Assembly: GCA_030770535.1 (NCBI GenBank)
Contig: JASVEC010000008.1
Location: forward strand, 1,550,001 to 1,614,000
Source of the DNA: Batkoa obscura
Taxonomy: Eukaryota; Entomophthoromycota; Entomophthoromycetes; Entomophthorales; Batkoaceae
Direction: 5' to 3'
DNA length: 64,000 nt
The translations under genes and the position numbers were made by a program. Below the pieces are notes generated by a model, which did not search any database, was not told where the DNA came from, and saw nothing but the letters and a program-made list of their open reading frames with translations. Of this stretch, positions 51,829 to 64,000 are shown piece by piece (positions within the stretch are counted from its first letter, which is position 1; the number at the start of each line of letters is the position of its first letter).

Positions 51829-52361
51829 TGGTAAACTAATGGTATGTTGACATGTTTTCTTTATATAAGCCAATCAATACTATTTTAATCTTCAAGATAT
51901 TTAAAAAGGATAAAAGATTGAAATAAAAATCATATTCCATATATATAATCAAAGTTCCCTTGAATTTGTAAAATAAGAGCTAATTAATCTATTTTATGAA
52001 GTTGTATTAGATTAGAATTTAAATTCATAAGATCAAAATGCAGCTTATATGCTATCCAATTTTATAAGAAAGCTAACAAAGTTTTACTAGTTGAAGTTAA
52101 AATTACTAAAGTTTATGTTGTTTTTAGTTTTGTGAGAAAGACTAAGCTTATCAAATTATTTTAATCAAGTTATAAAAAAACAGTGTTATTATTTTAACTT
52201 ATTACTACTAGCACACATTTGATAAAAACATAGCTATAATATATTTATCAAAGTAAAAAACAAAAAAGTTTAAAAATATTAAAGTAGTCATGCTAAAAAT
52301 TATATATATTTTAACATCAATAAAATATAATTCTAAACAATCAAGACCAATTTATATTAAT

Positions 52362-52953
52362 TTAAAGTTCATCAAGTAACGATAAAGTATCCTGAAGTTC
52401 TTTCTTGGTAGCTTCCAAAGTTTCTTCAAGTGCTTTGTTCTTATCTTCCCATTGATTAATTTCTCTGTTAAACTTGATAAGAGTTTTTTCTAAATGCTCG
52501 GCTTTAATATCGCTTTGTCTTATGCTAAAAATTATTAAGTTAAGTTAATCTTAAATATAAAAACATAGATTATACCTATCTAAAGTTTCACTAAGCTTAA
52601 GTTTGTTCTCTTCGATCTGTGCTTCAGTCTCATTAATAATATCATTAAGTTGATCAGCATCTTCGATATTTCCAGGGGTACCTTCTAAAGCCTTATGTTC
52701 TTCAGCACGTTTTCCTATTTTCAAAAGTTCCATCTGCAATAAAGTTACACGAGACTTTAAGTTAAGGATCTCTTGGTCTCTTTCTTGTTGAGAACCTTTA
52801 GCGATCTTGAGCTTAGCTTCGTTTTCTTCAGCTTTAGAAATAAGACTGTCGGACTCTTCACGAAGAGCACTAAGTTTCTAGTTTAAAGTTAATTTAATAA
52901 AGATCGCTTATACAATACAAGCAAATTACTTCTTTAAATTTTTCCATAGCCAT
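52362..52953 (-). CDS. Tropomyosin
   Basis: Actin-filament-stabilising coiled-coil dimer (fungal Tpm1/Cdc8 type). Three exons: short exon 1 MAMEKFKE (ATG 52951-52953; MEKFKE from 52945-52947 is an alternative), a central exon KLSALREESDSLISKAEEN to LSETLDR, and a last exon SIRQSDIKAEHLEKTLIKF to TLSLLDEL-stop (52362-52364). About 160-165 residues, the standard length of fungal tropomyosins (four actin periods). Heptad pattern without breaks; LREESD..I.KAEE and DIKAEHLE are typical of fungal tropomyosin. The N-terminal Met-Ala-Met is compatible with acetylation control of actin binding in the family. Confidence 0.92.
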
Positions 52954-53169
52954 TTTTACACTTAATAATTAATAAAGCAAAATTAAGCTCCTATCCTTCC
53001 CCTCTCAATATTTAAATTTAGATAGGGCACGTTGATTGGTCATTTCATAATTCATATTTCAACCAGAACAAAAAGTGAATCATCAAAAAAGAAGCCAATA
53101 ATAAGCTTCAAAGTTTTAGTAGAAAAAATAGCAAAAACTTTGGATAATGAACTTGAAAAAAACTAATAT

Positions 53170-53311
53170 TATGGAGGTGTTTTCTCTTTATTTCATTACT
53201 TTTTCCATTTTTGAAATGCTATTGAACGAAAAAGATGTTAGTAAATTTCAAGCATATTTTTGAGCGGAAAGATCGCTAGTAAAATTCTTAAACAAAAAAA
53301 TACATTCCCGA
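53170..53311 (-). mobile_element. MITE-like repeat, copy J (enlarged)
   Basis: About 142 bp instead of about 105. Left end TATGGAGGTGTTTTCTC, right end TACATTCCCG. The TTGAGCGGAAAGAT...TAGTAAAATTC block is partly repeated inside (first GATGTTAGTAAATTTC, then GATCGCTAGTAAAATTC), suggesting an internal duplication. Confidence 0.7.
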
Positions 53312-53647
53312 ATCTAATTTTTTTATACATAATATTTCAACAAATTATAATTATAGTAAAAATAAATTTAAACAAACTCAAGTGAGGATTTTAGGAGAGA
53401 ATTATGGCAAATATAAACAAATTTAATATATTTATGAAAATTTCAATTTTGCTCATTTTTGTTGAAAATTACTTAATCTTTCTAATTCAGTTTATTTGAA
53501 CTTGTTTTTACTATAATTATAATTTGTTAAAGTATTATGTATAAAAAAGAAAAGCACTAAAATTTAAGATTTTATTTACGAACTGTATATTTAATATAAT
53601 ATTTTTATATTATAATGTTTTTTTTAATGTTTTTAAGTTATTTATTA

Positions 53648-53748
53648 TATGAGGGTGTTTTTTTTTTGGCTTCACTTTTTCCATCTTTTAAGTGCTATTT
53701 GAGCGGAAAAATGTTAGTAAAATTAAACACAAAAATACATCCTCATAT
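53648..53748 (-). mobile_element. MITE-like repeat, copy K
   Basis: Left end TATGAGGGTGTTTTTTTTTT, right end ATACATCCTCATATAT, interior AAGTGCTATTTGAGCGG and ATGTTAGTAAAATTAAAC. Confidence 0.82.
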
Positions 53749-54276
53749 ATTTAAAGTATAAAATGCTATTATTTAACTTTTTTATAAAAAGCTTAAACGT
53801 TATTGTCTAATAGCTTTTATAATTTGTTGAAATAAAATAAAATATTTTTGAATCAATAAATTATATGTTTTGTCAATTGTTCTATAATTATATAACAGTT
53901 AATAATTAAGTTATAAATATATTTATATAAAATAAAAAGTTTTATAGCTAAATTTAACAGTGTTTTGGCTGTTTTCAGTTAGAGTACTTTATATTTTGTA
54001 TTAAAAAAAGGTTTTAGATATAAAACACTACCATTGCAACTAATAGTTTACTTGTTTTTTATGTACATAGAAGTGTATACAAACTTATGGACCAATCTAA
54101 TATTATTGTACCATAATAGAGTGTTTACATTAGATCAAACTTTTGAACTATGAAACTATATTACAATAATATTTTCAGACAAAATATTTGAAATAAATAT
54201 TTAAAGGTCATCCTGTAAATAATATAAAATGGGTAAAAAAATCATACAAGAACAAAAGGTTAAATTTCTAATTGTC

Positions 54277-54320
54277 TTCATAATAGTAGATATTCATAAT
54301 AGTAGATATTCATAATAGTA
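54277..54320. repeat. 16-bp tandem repeat, 2.75 units
   Basis: Unit TTCATAATAGTAGATA occurs twice perfectly, followed by 12 bases of a third. Confidence 0.85.
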
Positions 54321-54511
54321 ATATATCAGAAGCTATACTAAATTCCATCATGCTTTTAATTTAAGCAATATATTTTTTATAGATCAGTAACAATAATTAT
54401 AAGCATAAAATGTTATCAATATTAAATTAGATTAAATTGACACACCATTTACCTTATTTAAATTCAAAATTCTCAATGAACACTGCTAATAATAAAAATA
54501 TTAATTGTTTA

Positions 54512-55984
54512 TTAAATCTTTAAATAAACAAAATAAATAATAAGGCCAAGGACTAATATAGCGATAAAAATAGCAGGGAAAACATAATTTAAGATGTTCT
54601 TTTTAGTCACGTCGTCCTTTTCTAACTCCTTCTTCTCATCCAGAATGGCCTTTCTTCTATAGCTATTAACATTCCAAATCCATTTATTTTCCTTAAAGTC
54701 CACAAAATTATAAGCAAAGATAAGTAAAATTACAACACACGATTGTATAACAAACATGAGTAAAACGTTATCATAAGAGCCATGGTCTCTATCTTGTATC
54801 CTTCCAGCTATAATTGCAAATAAACTTACACCAGCATTTAAAGCACTTTGATGAAAACCAAATCCCGCACCAGTTAACCTCTTTGGCAAAATTAATGGGA
54901 CAGAAGATGCTAATGAAACTGGACCGATAGCAATTGAAATAGAATACAATACTAAAGCAATGGCAGGTTCAATATGAGTAAACCCAATTAGTGACATTGC
55001 AATTAAAAGGAGCCCTGATGCTGTAAACAAAATAATTCCACGGAAGCCAAATATTTCAATAAAAGCCCCAGTAGCAGGCGCTAAAGCAATAGGAAAGACT
55101 AATGATATAGTTGAATACCACCCTGCTTTAGTTTCATCATGTAAAAACTTGAGTTTAAGCAACTCAGGTGCAATTTGTAAAAATGGGGTCCATACACCAC
55201 CAATTGTGAAGTTGATCAAAGGTAATAGCCAAAATCTTCTAGGTAAATCAAATATCCCTCTTATACTTATTTTCTTCTTTTCCTTCAACTTCTCGATTTC
55301 TCCTTCACTAAACCCTCTTTCTGCCTTTTTTACTAGAAATATGTATAAGAAATTAATAATCCAACTAAGGGCTGCTAATCCAAATGCAAGCCAAAATGGG
55401 TTAGCAAATGAGGCACTATCGTGTACTAAACTAGCACCAGCACCTTGGGCGGCAACTGCAAACACTTTTGAAGATGCAAATGATAAGCCTATTACAAACG
55501 ATAAACCTCTACCACGAAACCAATGTGATAATATAACTTCTTGTGCTACTACAGTACAACCATGTCCTAAACCAAATACTACTCGACCTAATATCATAAC
55601 CCAAAATAGTCTAGAATAAGCTCCAAGAGCCACAATTAAATTCCCCAAAGTTGTTAAAGTAGTTGCTATTAATGAACCCTTATCTGTACCAAACATATCC
55701 ATAAATAAACCACCAAACAAAGGCATAAATGAGTTAACGATGAATAATCCAGCATCTAATGAACCATACTGTGTATTATCAATCTTCAATTCCAATTTAA
55801 GTTTAGCCTTCAGCGAGTTTACAACATTGCTCCCAAAATGGCCACCAGCTGCTAAAAGTAAAGTACACGCTAAAGCTAATGCTTTGAAGTACCAGGTCGA
55901 ACTTTCTAGTTGGATACTTGAACTAGTTTCTTCATTCTTTTCAATATGACCTTCTATTGCTTTTTCACTTCTGTCTTCAACCAT
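54512..55984 (-). CDS. MFS transporter, MFSD1-like
   Basis: Intronless, 490 residues. Twelve MFS helices are visible, starting with YFKALALACTLLLAAGG; the MFS loop 2-3 motif reads FGGLFMDMFGTDKGS. Helix 4-5 region GRVVFGLGHGCTVVAQEVIL and SHWFRGRGLSFVIGLS resembles MFSD1/SLC49-like eukaryotic transporters, where MFSD1 is a lysosomal dipeptide exporter. After helix 12 there is a charged linker and one extra C-terminal hydrophobic segment (about residues 465-489), making 13. The N-terminal tail is soluble and acidic. Substrate unknown; a plain MFS sugar or monocarboxylate carrier is possible. No upstream element recognised. Confidence 0.75.
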   Translation of the reverse strand: MVEDRSEKAIEGHIEKNEETSSSIQLESSTWYFKALALACTLLLAAGGHFGSNVVNSLKAKLKLELKIDNTQYGSLDAGLFIVNSFMPLFGGLFMDMFGTDKGSLIATTLTTLGNLIVALGAYSRLFWVMILGRVVFGLGHGCTVVAQEVILSHWFRGRGLSFVIGLSFASSKVFAVAAQGAGASLVHDSASFANPFWLAFGLAALSWIINFLYIFLVKKAERGFSEGEIEKLKEKKKISIRGIFDLPRRFWLLPLINFTIGGVWTPFLQIAPELLKLKFLHDETKAGWYSTISLVFPIALAPATGAFIEIFGFRGIILFTASGLLLIAMSLIGFTHIEPAIALVLYSISIAIGPVSLASSVPLILPKRLTGAGFGFHQSALNAGVSLFAIIAGRIQDRDHGSYDNVLLMFVIQSCVVILLIFAYNFVDFKENKWIWNVNSYRRKAILDEKKELEKDDVTKKNILNYVFPAIFIAILVLGLIIYFVYLKI

Positions 55985-57838
55985 TTTTTTAATTTGAATT
56001 AAATATGTTTTTTTATATATTGATACTCCTTTTATAATGTACTATGCATGATATTAATTTTATCAGATAAAACTACAAGCTTTATTTTTTAAAGATAAAA
56101 AATCAAATTAAATTGCATCTGATAACGTTTAAATATACAAACATTGTCTTAAATTTTATCATCTTTAAATACAACTAGCTCTGTTAAATAGCTTAATTAA
56201 CAATTAGCCATTTTAAGAAAAGTCAATAGCATTTATTTGCAATATTATAATCATAAACTACCTTGGCTTAAAATCAAATGATATTGAGCAGATTTATTAG
56301 GTTAAGATTACATGATAATATTTTGTAGTCAACCATAGCTTATGTAGGGTTATAAAATATTATACTATATTCAATAACTCCCGATTTAATATTTTATAAA
56401 ATTTTGATTAACTTTATTTGATCTAATCTTTGTTTAAGATCATTTTAAAACTGGCAATTTACACTCTTTTTATTCCTATCATCAAACCTTAAACTATGCT
56501 TTAATTCTACAAGGCCATAAAAGAATAAATCAATTCCCACCTCTCATTTTTTTAAAAAAAGATAGTTTTTTTGTAGACATTAATGATAGAGGGGAAAGTT
56601 AAAGATAAAAACTGGAAGTTAAAGTAAAAACTAAAGAATAAAATAGACTTCAACTTGAAAATGTTTCTCAATGGAAGAATACCTTTTTCCATTCAATATT
56701 ATTTTATTTATACATATAAAATTAGGAAAAACCTTTAGCTAATATTGAAACAAACCATCAGATGTTTTTCCTAATTTATTAATGAATTCCTCCACTTTTT
56801 GCATAAAAATGGATAAAAAATAAGACTAAATAAGACATCTCCACTTTGAATTTATTACTAACTTCGGTTTCATAGATTATCTTATTCTTTTTGTTAAATG
56901 TTTGATTTTTTATAAGTGAAGGCTTTTGAAAAAGTGTGTTAATACTATTATTTAATCTTTTTATTTCATTAATAAGTACCTTTGGGCTATTTTATTTATA
57001 AATAAATTATAATCAAAACTGATACATCATCTAATCAAGTGAAAAACGCACTCCAGTGAAAATAAAAAATGAATATACTTGCATAAAATAAATTAAAATA
57101 ACTTTTTATATATTAATTAACAGTTTTTTTAAATAATGGATATGACAATATGAAAATAATTTTATTTAATAAAAAAAGCTCTAAAGTTTACAAATATTTT
57201 TATTAATTTGATTATTAGAAATAAACTCACTCATTTTCCTTATAGTTTACTCTTGTTTTATTGCAAAAGCAATAAAGGAAAAAAGTTAAACTCCGGGTTC
57301 ATATTAACTTATATTGTTGACAAATGGTATATAATCATTAGGTTTTTTTATAAATCTCTACTTTTAAATAAAAATCTAGAAATTGCCAGTTGTAATAGTA
57401 TTTTTTTTTGAAATTTTAGTGAAGAATTGATTTCATATAGTAAAATGTAAACAAATATAAACTATTTTTTGATCTAATTGCCGTTGTTCTCAATTAAATT
57501 TATCTAAACTAAAACTGTTTTTGACATAAATTTTTTCATTGTTGTGATTCTGTGTATCGTCAGTTTTGTCTTTAAATAAAAAACAAAAGCAACTCATGAA
57601 AAAGGTTATATTTAGACAAAAAATTAAAAGTAAATCCATCTTATTGTATTTGAATTATGAAGAGTTCTAATTATTTTTAAGAACTGTTTCAACACACTTT
57701 TAATTTTTGGAGTTTAAATACCAAATACAATCAAATTTTATTAAATAATTAATTTTGATAAATATCAAAACATACAACTATGTTATTTCTTTGACATCAG
57801 ATCTAATTTATAAATTTATAAGTTTGTTTATGATTTAA
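55985..57838. other. Intergenic, no gene seen
   Basis: About 1.85 kb of AT-rich DNA with no repeat copy found. The open frame 57208-57411 is low-complexity and unsupported. Confidence 0.5.
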
Positions 57839-60800
57839 TTAAATACTACCTTTCCATTTTTTACTATTGAGTTGTTGAATATAATTACTAGCTGTCTCTT
57901 GGTCCATTTCTTCTGTAGAAACTATACTTATATTGGAATGAGAGCTACTAAAATAAAATTAGGTTTTATAAGGTATTCTTGTAAAATGAATTTACTCTCC
58001 GCTAAGTGAATAGAAACTAGTACTTGGGTGAATTGAAAGTGGTGATGCGATTATTATACTATCGGTGCTCTTCTCATTTAAATCTGGGCTTATAACATTT
58101 ATTTGAAGTGTTGGACCTAATAATAATTTAACTATATTTCTATATAAGGCTAGTTTAGTTTACTTTTTACTGCTTCTTTTTCTCTTTTCTCTTGAAGGTA
58201 AGCTAAAAATTTTCTCCGTAAAACAAATGTTTGTAACAATCCTATAACCTTCTCCATATGCATTTGAAATAATACCTCTTCTTTTAATTTATTATATTTT
58301 ATAAGATCTACTATTTCAAATGACGATAATGGATCTATAAGCATTTCTCTCGATAGCGTTGATAATGCATCATTAAAATGAATGCCTCTCCCGGGTTTGA
58401 TTAACAGTCTCAATTCGTGATATATTCTATTTAAGCGCAGCTTTTTCTCTTTACATTCTCTTTCACTCATTGTCCTTAATAAACTATTCAATACTTTTAA
58501 ATTTGGCGCTTCTTGATTATATGTCCCACCTTTATTGCCACTTGGATTATTGAACTTACTACATTCCACTAAGTTTGAAATAGAATATATTTTGTTATAA
58601 ATTTTACACTGAAATGGCTCTTTGAGTTTCATCAAGAACGGCACTAAATTTCTAAGGGGGATGTATTCACTTCGTTTAAGGTCATATTTTATCCATGCTG
58701 ATTTATAATCTCTTATTTGGTCTCTGGAAAGCATATCTGTGGTTGTTGCTTCTCCATCTTTTTCATCATTAATCTCATAGCAAAAAGAAAAATTGTCCAC
58801 TATAACACCAACGAACATATTCAAGAAGATATACATGGATAGGATATTAAATGACATGAACAGAAAATAGCTCCAAGTAGGCGAGCCACAGTCTGAGGTC
58901 AAGAAATCACTTTTATTTTCGATTACACATTCTGGTGCTTGGATTGTAAAATCATACATTACACTATTCCATCCTTCACCTTGAGAAAACCTTACTAATA
59001 GTAACAAGGTATTGAGAGGAGTATAAAAATTGACATAACTTTCTGTTCCATTTACACCAACTCTAGTATTTCCAAACACTTGTATAAAACAAACCGCATA
59101 CACCAAAAACAAAATCACCCATACAAACAAAAGATTTAAAATACTCTTAGCACTTGCTTTAAGGGTTAAAAATAATTGATGTAATCCATCAAACATTGAC
59201 ATTAATCTCAATGATATAAATATCAAAAATAAATTTACAACATTATGGGATTGTCTATTATCAATCATCGCAAACCTTACCACACATAATGCCAGGGTAG
59301 AAGTTACTAGTGCAAAGTATAAGATATTTGATAAGTTACGGAAGTACACATTAGCTTTAAGTCCAATGATTTTAATAACAACTTCAGCTGCACAAATGGA
59401 CGTAAGTACTACAAATATAACTGCTTTAATATATAGTTCTTTTATACTCATACCTGACCTTTCTGTTGCTAATGTCACAAAAATTAAAAAGTAAATTACA
59501 CCCATAAATTTTGTAAACCAGGTCTTTTTGGTTGTAGCTAATTCATGGCAATAAGCCACAAATTGGTTTTTAGGAGCTGTTTCACGAAGTTTTGAAGGCT
59601 TTACATTTTTTATGATTTTTTCAAAATCTTTCCATCTTCTTTGCTCCGAAGATAACAATGCGGATCCAGAACGAGTCGTGAAGTTATCAATAATAACTGA
59701 AACGAAAAGAGAAAGTACCGAAACTGAAACCATGAAGTTGAAAGTTATAATGATAAAGGAATGGTACCAAGAAACATAGCTTTCTGGCTGTAAATCAACG
59801 CCTTTTACCTTCATAGAATTTTGCATAACATCAGTCCATCCTTCACCTGAAGTAATTTGAAAAAGTATATTCAAAGCGGATGAAAATGAATCAAAGCTAT
59901 ATTTCCAAGGATTGGCCCATACCCTTGGGGTAGTTAACCCGTTAGAGGGATTTATAAATTCTCCTATACACTCAGCAACACCACTTACACTATCATCATT
60001 GCAACTATAAAATAATCCTCTGAACACATTCTGAAGGTAAATTGACCATGGTATTAAGAAACTAAGTGCAATTAATGCTGCCTCAAATAATTTACTAAAG
60101 CCAGAAACTAGGACTGCATCAAGCGTAAATTTTGCAGTATTTGAGAAATTAATTAATCGAAGCACCCGAAGCGATTTTCCAGCTCTAGCAAATCTAGAAA
60201 GTCCCTCTGCTTTACTAAACTTAGCGTAGTAGTCAATAAATGAAATGATTAAGGCAACAAAATAAGGGATATTCCAAAAATTTTGAAGATAAGCATTTGG
60301 GGTAAATAATAGTCCATCAGCGATTGCATGAATTGCAACGTCAATACCAAAAATGACCAGAAATATGGCATCAGAGACAATAAAATAATTTGGTGAGCCA
60401 AGACTATCAATTTCAACCATAGTTTTGGGGGTTTGAAATAAAGTAAAGCCGATATTTACAATAACTGATATAACCATGAACACAAAATAAAATTTCTGAA
60501 GGATCCAAGCAAAACTAAGAGACGGAAAAGGATAATTGGGGTGGTCGTGGGAACCTGAAATCATCTGACAGATCCTTCTAAGTCTTGAACTTCTTGAAAA
60601 TAAAAAGAAGGATTTATCATAAGTTGGATGTACTTCCATGAATTCTTCCCTTTGTAAAGAAAGCTGTTCGTATCCGTAAGGCTTTGCCTTTGGTTCTTGT
60701 ATATCGTTTTGAGCAATGAAGGTCAAAAGCCTCCCATGAACAGTTTCTTCATTTACAGAGTCCATTGTCAAATGTTTATTTGTCTTTTTATTAAAATGAT

Positions 60801-63800
60801 CCATTTTAATAACTTCCTTGAAGTTAAACTTCTCAATCCTTTCCATAAGAGAAGATTTATGTTTAACTTTTTCGGATTTTTGTTTATAATGTTTAAGAAA
60901 TTGTTCAGCATCAAAAGCCTTTAAGTCTAAGATTAGGCTGTCTGGAATACCATGAACTTTGAGTTTTTGTGGATCAGGTTTTATATATTTATAAACATTC
61001 CAAGGACTAAGATAATTGTTAATTCTTTTGATATCAAGTTGCAGACTATTAAAATAGTTTTCAAGTTGTATTCTACGCTTTTCTTTATCACTGAGTTCTA
61101 AATTTTCAACTAGTACTGCAACAAATAAATTGACCAATATGAAATTAGAAAGCGCAAAAAACATGAATATAAATATTACGGATACCACAGAAAATACGAG
61201 GTCTTTTTCTGAGTTTAACAATATATAAAGAACTTTGGACCAATCTTCTCCAGAAAACACTTGATAGAGAGCCAAGAAACTCCAGCCAAAACTATCAAAT
61301 CTTTGAAAAATCTCATCATCGCCATCTTTTTCAGGAACAAGACCCCCAAATAGCTGTATTGCAATTGCAGAACATAAAAATATCAAAGTAAATACGAATA
61401 AAACCATATTACCGATGCCTTGTATACCACTAGAAATTTTCATCAACAAGCTTCTAACGATTGGAATCATCCAAACTAATCTATAAGTTCTTACTACCTG
61501 AAATACAGTAAAATACTTATAACTCTTAAATTCAACTGTAAGATTAACTATAGTAACTATCAAATTTATAATAGCTAAAGAAGTATCAAATAGATTATAA
61601 GCTTTTTTAAAAAATTGAGAAGACAAAAAGTATCTCAGTACAATTTCAATAAAAAACAAACAATTTATGACCGTTTCTAAGATTTCTGTCAAATTTTACT
61701 AAAGTTAACTTAATCAATTAAATACAAAAATAAATTTACCTAACATTCGAACTTCCTCATCTGAAGTATGATTATTTTTTGATCCAAGGACTCCCAAATT
61801 AACAGCAATTAACAATAACCAAAAATATTTGTTTATAGTATATAATTTTTTTTTATCAAAACAGGTATATGACTTAGATTTAGTAGTCAAAGGAGATGTC
61901 GCAGCTTCTTTCTCTAAATCTCCGGTGCTTGTTATTCTACCAACATTTTCGTAATGACTTTGGAATTCATTATGTCTGTTTACTTCGTCAATAAGGTCAA
62001 CTGGCCTAAAGTTAATATTAGGTTAATAATTTTTATAGTTTGAAAATAACATCATACTTTTTTTTAATTGAGGCACTTATCTGATTACTTCTTATGCTGC
62101 CAAAGACTTGTGATATGACAGCAACAAACATATTTAACAACCAAAAATTGATGGCAATGATTAGTGAAATAAAATAAATTGAAGCCCCGCTACTAGTCCC
62201 ATAAAATACAGAATACATTATATCTGACCAAGATTGACCTTTATAAAATAAGGATTTAATTAAAGTTGTAAAATGTAAAATAATCAAATCACCTGTTCCA
62301 ATAATAAATACATAAATAAATGATCGAAACATGGTATGAAATCCTGTTTGAACATCATTCGCATCTTTTATTTCCTAAATAAGTTTAATAAATCATTATG
62401 ATATTATGAATTCACATCTAGATTACTGCACATATTTGTCCTACAGGACATGTATATCCACCCGTTGATCGTGCTTTGTCAAATGAATTTGTGACTATTT
62501 CACTAGAAGGAAATTTCACAGTAATATCATCAACAAGGTATGAGCCACATATTTGGTCAAATATTGTCGGTTCTTTTTTATAGCCTGAACTTATATTATT
62601 CGGATCATCTTATATAATTTATTAATTCATGTATATTTGTTAATTATAAGGAATTATCTTACTCAACTCAAAACATTTGTATTTCAAAGAATCTTGATAA
62701 AATGTTGTGCCAATTATACTTAACGAAAAGATATAAATTAGTTTGATAAGAGTAGTCAAAAAGAATTAGTTACCTATATGCTAGCAAGAAGAATGCTATT
62801 ATTGTAAAAACATTGATAAGCAATGGCCCACTCGTTTTCAAAGATTTGAGGATTACCTAACAAAGAAATTATATTAGTAAATATTTTACAACTTAAAAAT
62901 ATTGAATACTTGAGAACTTGAAGCAAAGTTCAATAGCCTAAATATCCTTAATGAACTTAATGACACGATTATTCCAAGGGCATATCCTTTTAAATGAGAA
63001 AAAGTCGTAAACTTAAAAACCCAAAAAGAAATAATGCAAAAAAGATCAAGTCTATTAAAACTTTTTCTCAAATAGGCTGAACGAGTTGAATAGATACGAC
63101 TACTAATAGCATCATTTAGTCCAACGTTGATGTATTCCTTATTATTCTTTTTGGGATATTTGATGCCATCATAAATAAGCCCTCCAACAATAATCCTCGC
63201 AAACGACTCCAAACTAAAGTGAAGAGTGAATTTAGTTAATATATAATGCACATATAAATAATAATTACGTATATATAATGAAAATCATAGGTAATATAAT
63301 ATTATTGGATGCCCCGAAAAAATTTCCATCATCTATTGAAGATATTGATTTTGTAGTAGTCGCAAGCGTTAGGAAATGTAAAATAACTATTAAAGTTAAA
63401 AAAACTTCAATGATTCTATTAAGTTACAAGTTAATAAATGTGGTAGTTTTATACAGTAATATTACTCTGATCTTAATAAATACGCTAAAAATCTTCTAAT
63501 TTTATTTATAGGTGAAAATATTCTCAAAGTATTTCCTGTTAAAATTGGCCTTGATACATCACTTTTTTCACTATATAAACCTGTTGAGTACCCTATTGGA
63601 AGTGACATTGTCCTTGATGCAGCTCTTTTTAGTAATATCCATAAAGAGTTGATGTAATAAAAGATAAATGGGAACCTTGAAAGAAAAGTTTTGGCTTCCT
63701 TTTTATCTTTTGGTTTTGTTTTAACGGATTCTTTATGTTCATTTTTCGTGTTTGAAACCTTTACTTTTTCTGTATCCCCAGAATCCATATTTGAAAGATT

Positions 63801-63983
63801 ATAGGATTCTTTATTTTTTAATGGAGTTATTGAATTTATACTTTCTGGCCTATAACTTTCGTATATACTGGTATTACTTTTACGATGCTCTGGTTGAATA
63901 TTTAAAGTATTGGGATTCCTTATCTGACTTAAAGGTATATTTTCACTATTTTTATTTTTATTTTTATTAAAGAAATGTTCCAT
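57839..63983 (-). CDS. CCH1: Cch1-type four-domain voltage-gated-like calcium channel
   Basis: Pore subunit of the fungal high-affinity Ca2+ uptake channel, which works with Mid1 and feeds calcineurin signalling. Multi-exon; the largest exon (about 58150-61692) holds domains II-IV. The N-terminal cytosolic region ends NTLRIFSPINKIRRFLAYLL, then domain I in split exons (63462 down to 62033). Pore residues: domain I FYKGQSWSDIMYS (Gln), II FSGEDWSKVLY (Glu), III ITSGEGWTDVM (Glu), IV FSQGEGWNSVMYDF (Glu). S4 of domain II has VVRTYRLVWMIPIVR, III RFARAGKSLRVLRLI; S4 of IV is nearly uncharged. The C-terminus reads KSPTLQINVISPDL then EEMDQETASNYIQQLNSKKW and a stop at 57839-57841. Start is taken at ATG 63983; no in-frame stop separates it from the window edge, so the N-terminus may extend further. 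Confidence 0.92.
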
Positions 63984-64000
63984 AATACTTAATAGCGCAT

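Larger units (their letters stand above)
51325..52361. other. Convergent intergenic region with two opposed MITE copies
   Basis: About 1 kb between the golgin and tropomyosin stops. Two repeat copies (51519-51624 and 51725-51828) lie in inverted orientation 100 bases apart. No gene. Confidence 0.5.
52954..54511. other. Intergenic region with two repeat copies and a tandem repeat
   Basis: About 1.56 kb with repeat copies at 53170-53311 and 53648-53748 and a 16-bp tandem repeat at 54277-54320. No gene. Confidence 0.5.

Noticed and set aside
57208-57411. Plus-strand ORF of 67 codons
   Set aside because: AT-rich low-complexity translation with no family resemblance, isolated in a large spacer.

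Overview
The window is a low-GC nuclear eukaryotic region dense with short introns (mostly about 45-65 bases, GTAAGT-like donors, TAG acceptors). The gene set points to an early-diverging fungus. Tropomyosin and an Arp2/3 subunit place it near the opisthokonts. A HAK potassium transporter, PAPS reductase, anthranilate phosphoribosyltransferase and a Cch1-type four-domain calcium channel exclude animals. Very low GC, asparagine-codon (AAT) runs and rhodopsin-like 7TM receptors would suit Entomophthorales (Conidiobolus-like). That placement is inference from gene content, not a database match.

Layout, left to right: AP-2 alpha (-) diverges from TRAPP-II Trs120/TRAPPC9 (+). Next come an argininosuccinate-lyase-like gene with rewritten active-site motifs (+), a GT8 glycosyltransferase (+), Arp2/3 subunit 5 (+), anthranilate phosphoribosyltransferase (-), a U1A/U2B''-type snRNP protein (+), Rbx1 (+), citrate synthase with an N-terminal PTS2 (+), protein farnesyltransferase beta (-), MCM3 (-), two related 7TM receptor-like genes (- then +), a HAK/KUP transporter (+), a small GC-rich tRNA-like or short-ORF locus, and PAPS reductase (-). 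A degraded THO2 relic (-) with unidentified plus-strand coding scraps inside it follows. The window ends with AP-3 delta (-) divergent from a GRIP-domain golgin (+), tropomyosin (-), an MFSD1-like MFS transporter (-) and Cch1 (-, 5' end at or beyond the right edge).

Functional themes: membrane traffic (AP-2, AP-3, TRAPP-II, GRIP golgin), with two trafficking pairs sharing divergent promoters; actin (ARPC5, tropomyosin); primary metabolism (citrate synthase, TRP4, MET16); ion transport (HAK, Cch1). There are no operons; neighbours are convergent, divergent or tandem with their own promoters.

The intergenic DNA carries a short inverted-repeat family of about 105 bp (ends close to TATGGGGATGT) in at least ten recognisable copies plus a degraded fragment, all outside genes. 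This looks like a MITE and is the most conspicuous non-genic structure in the window.
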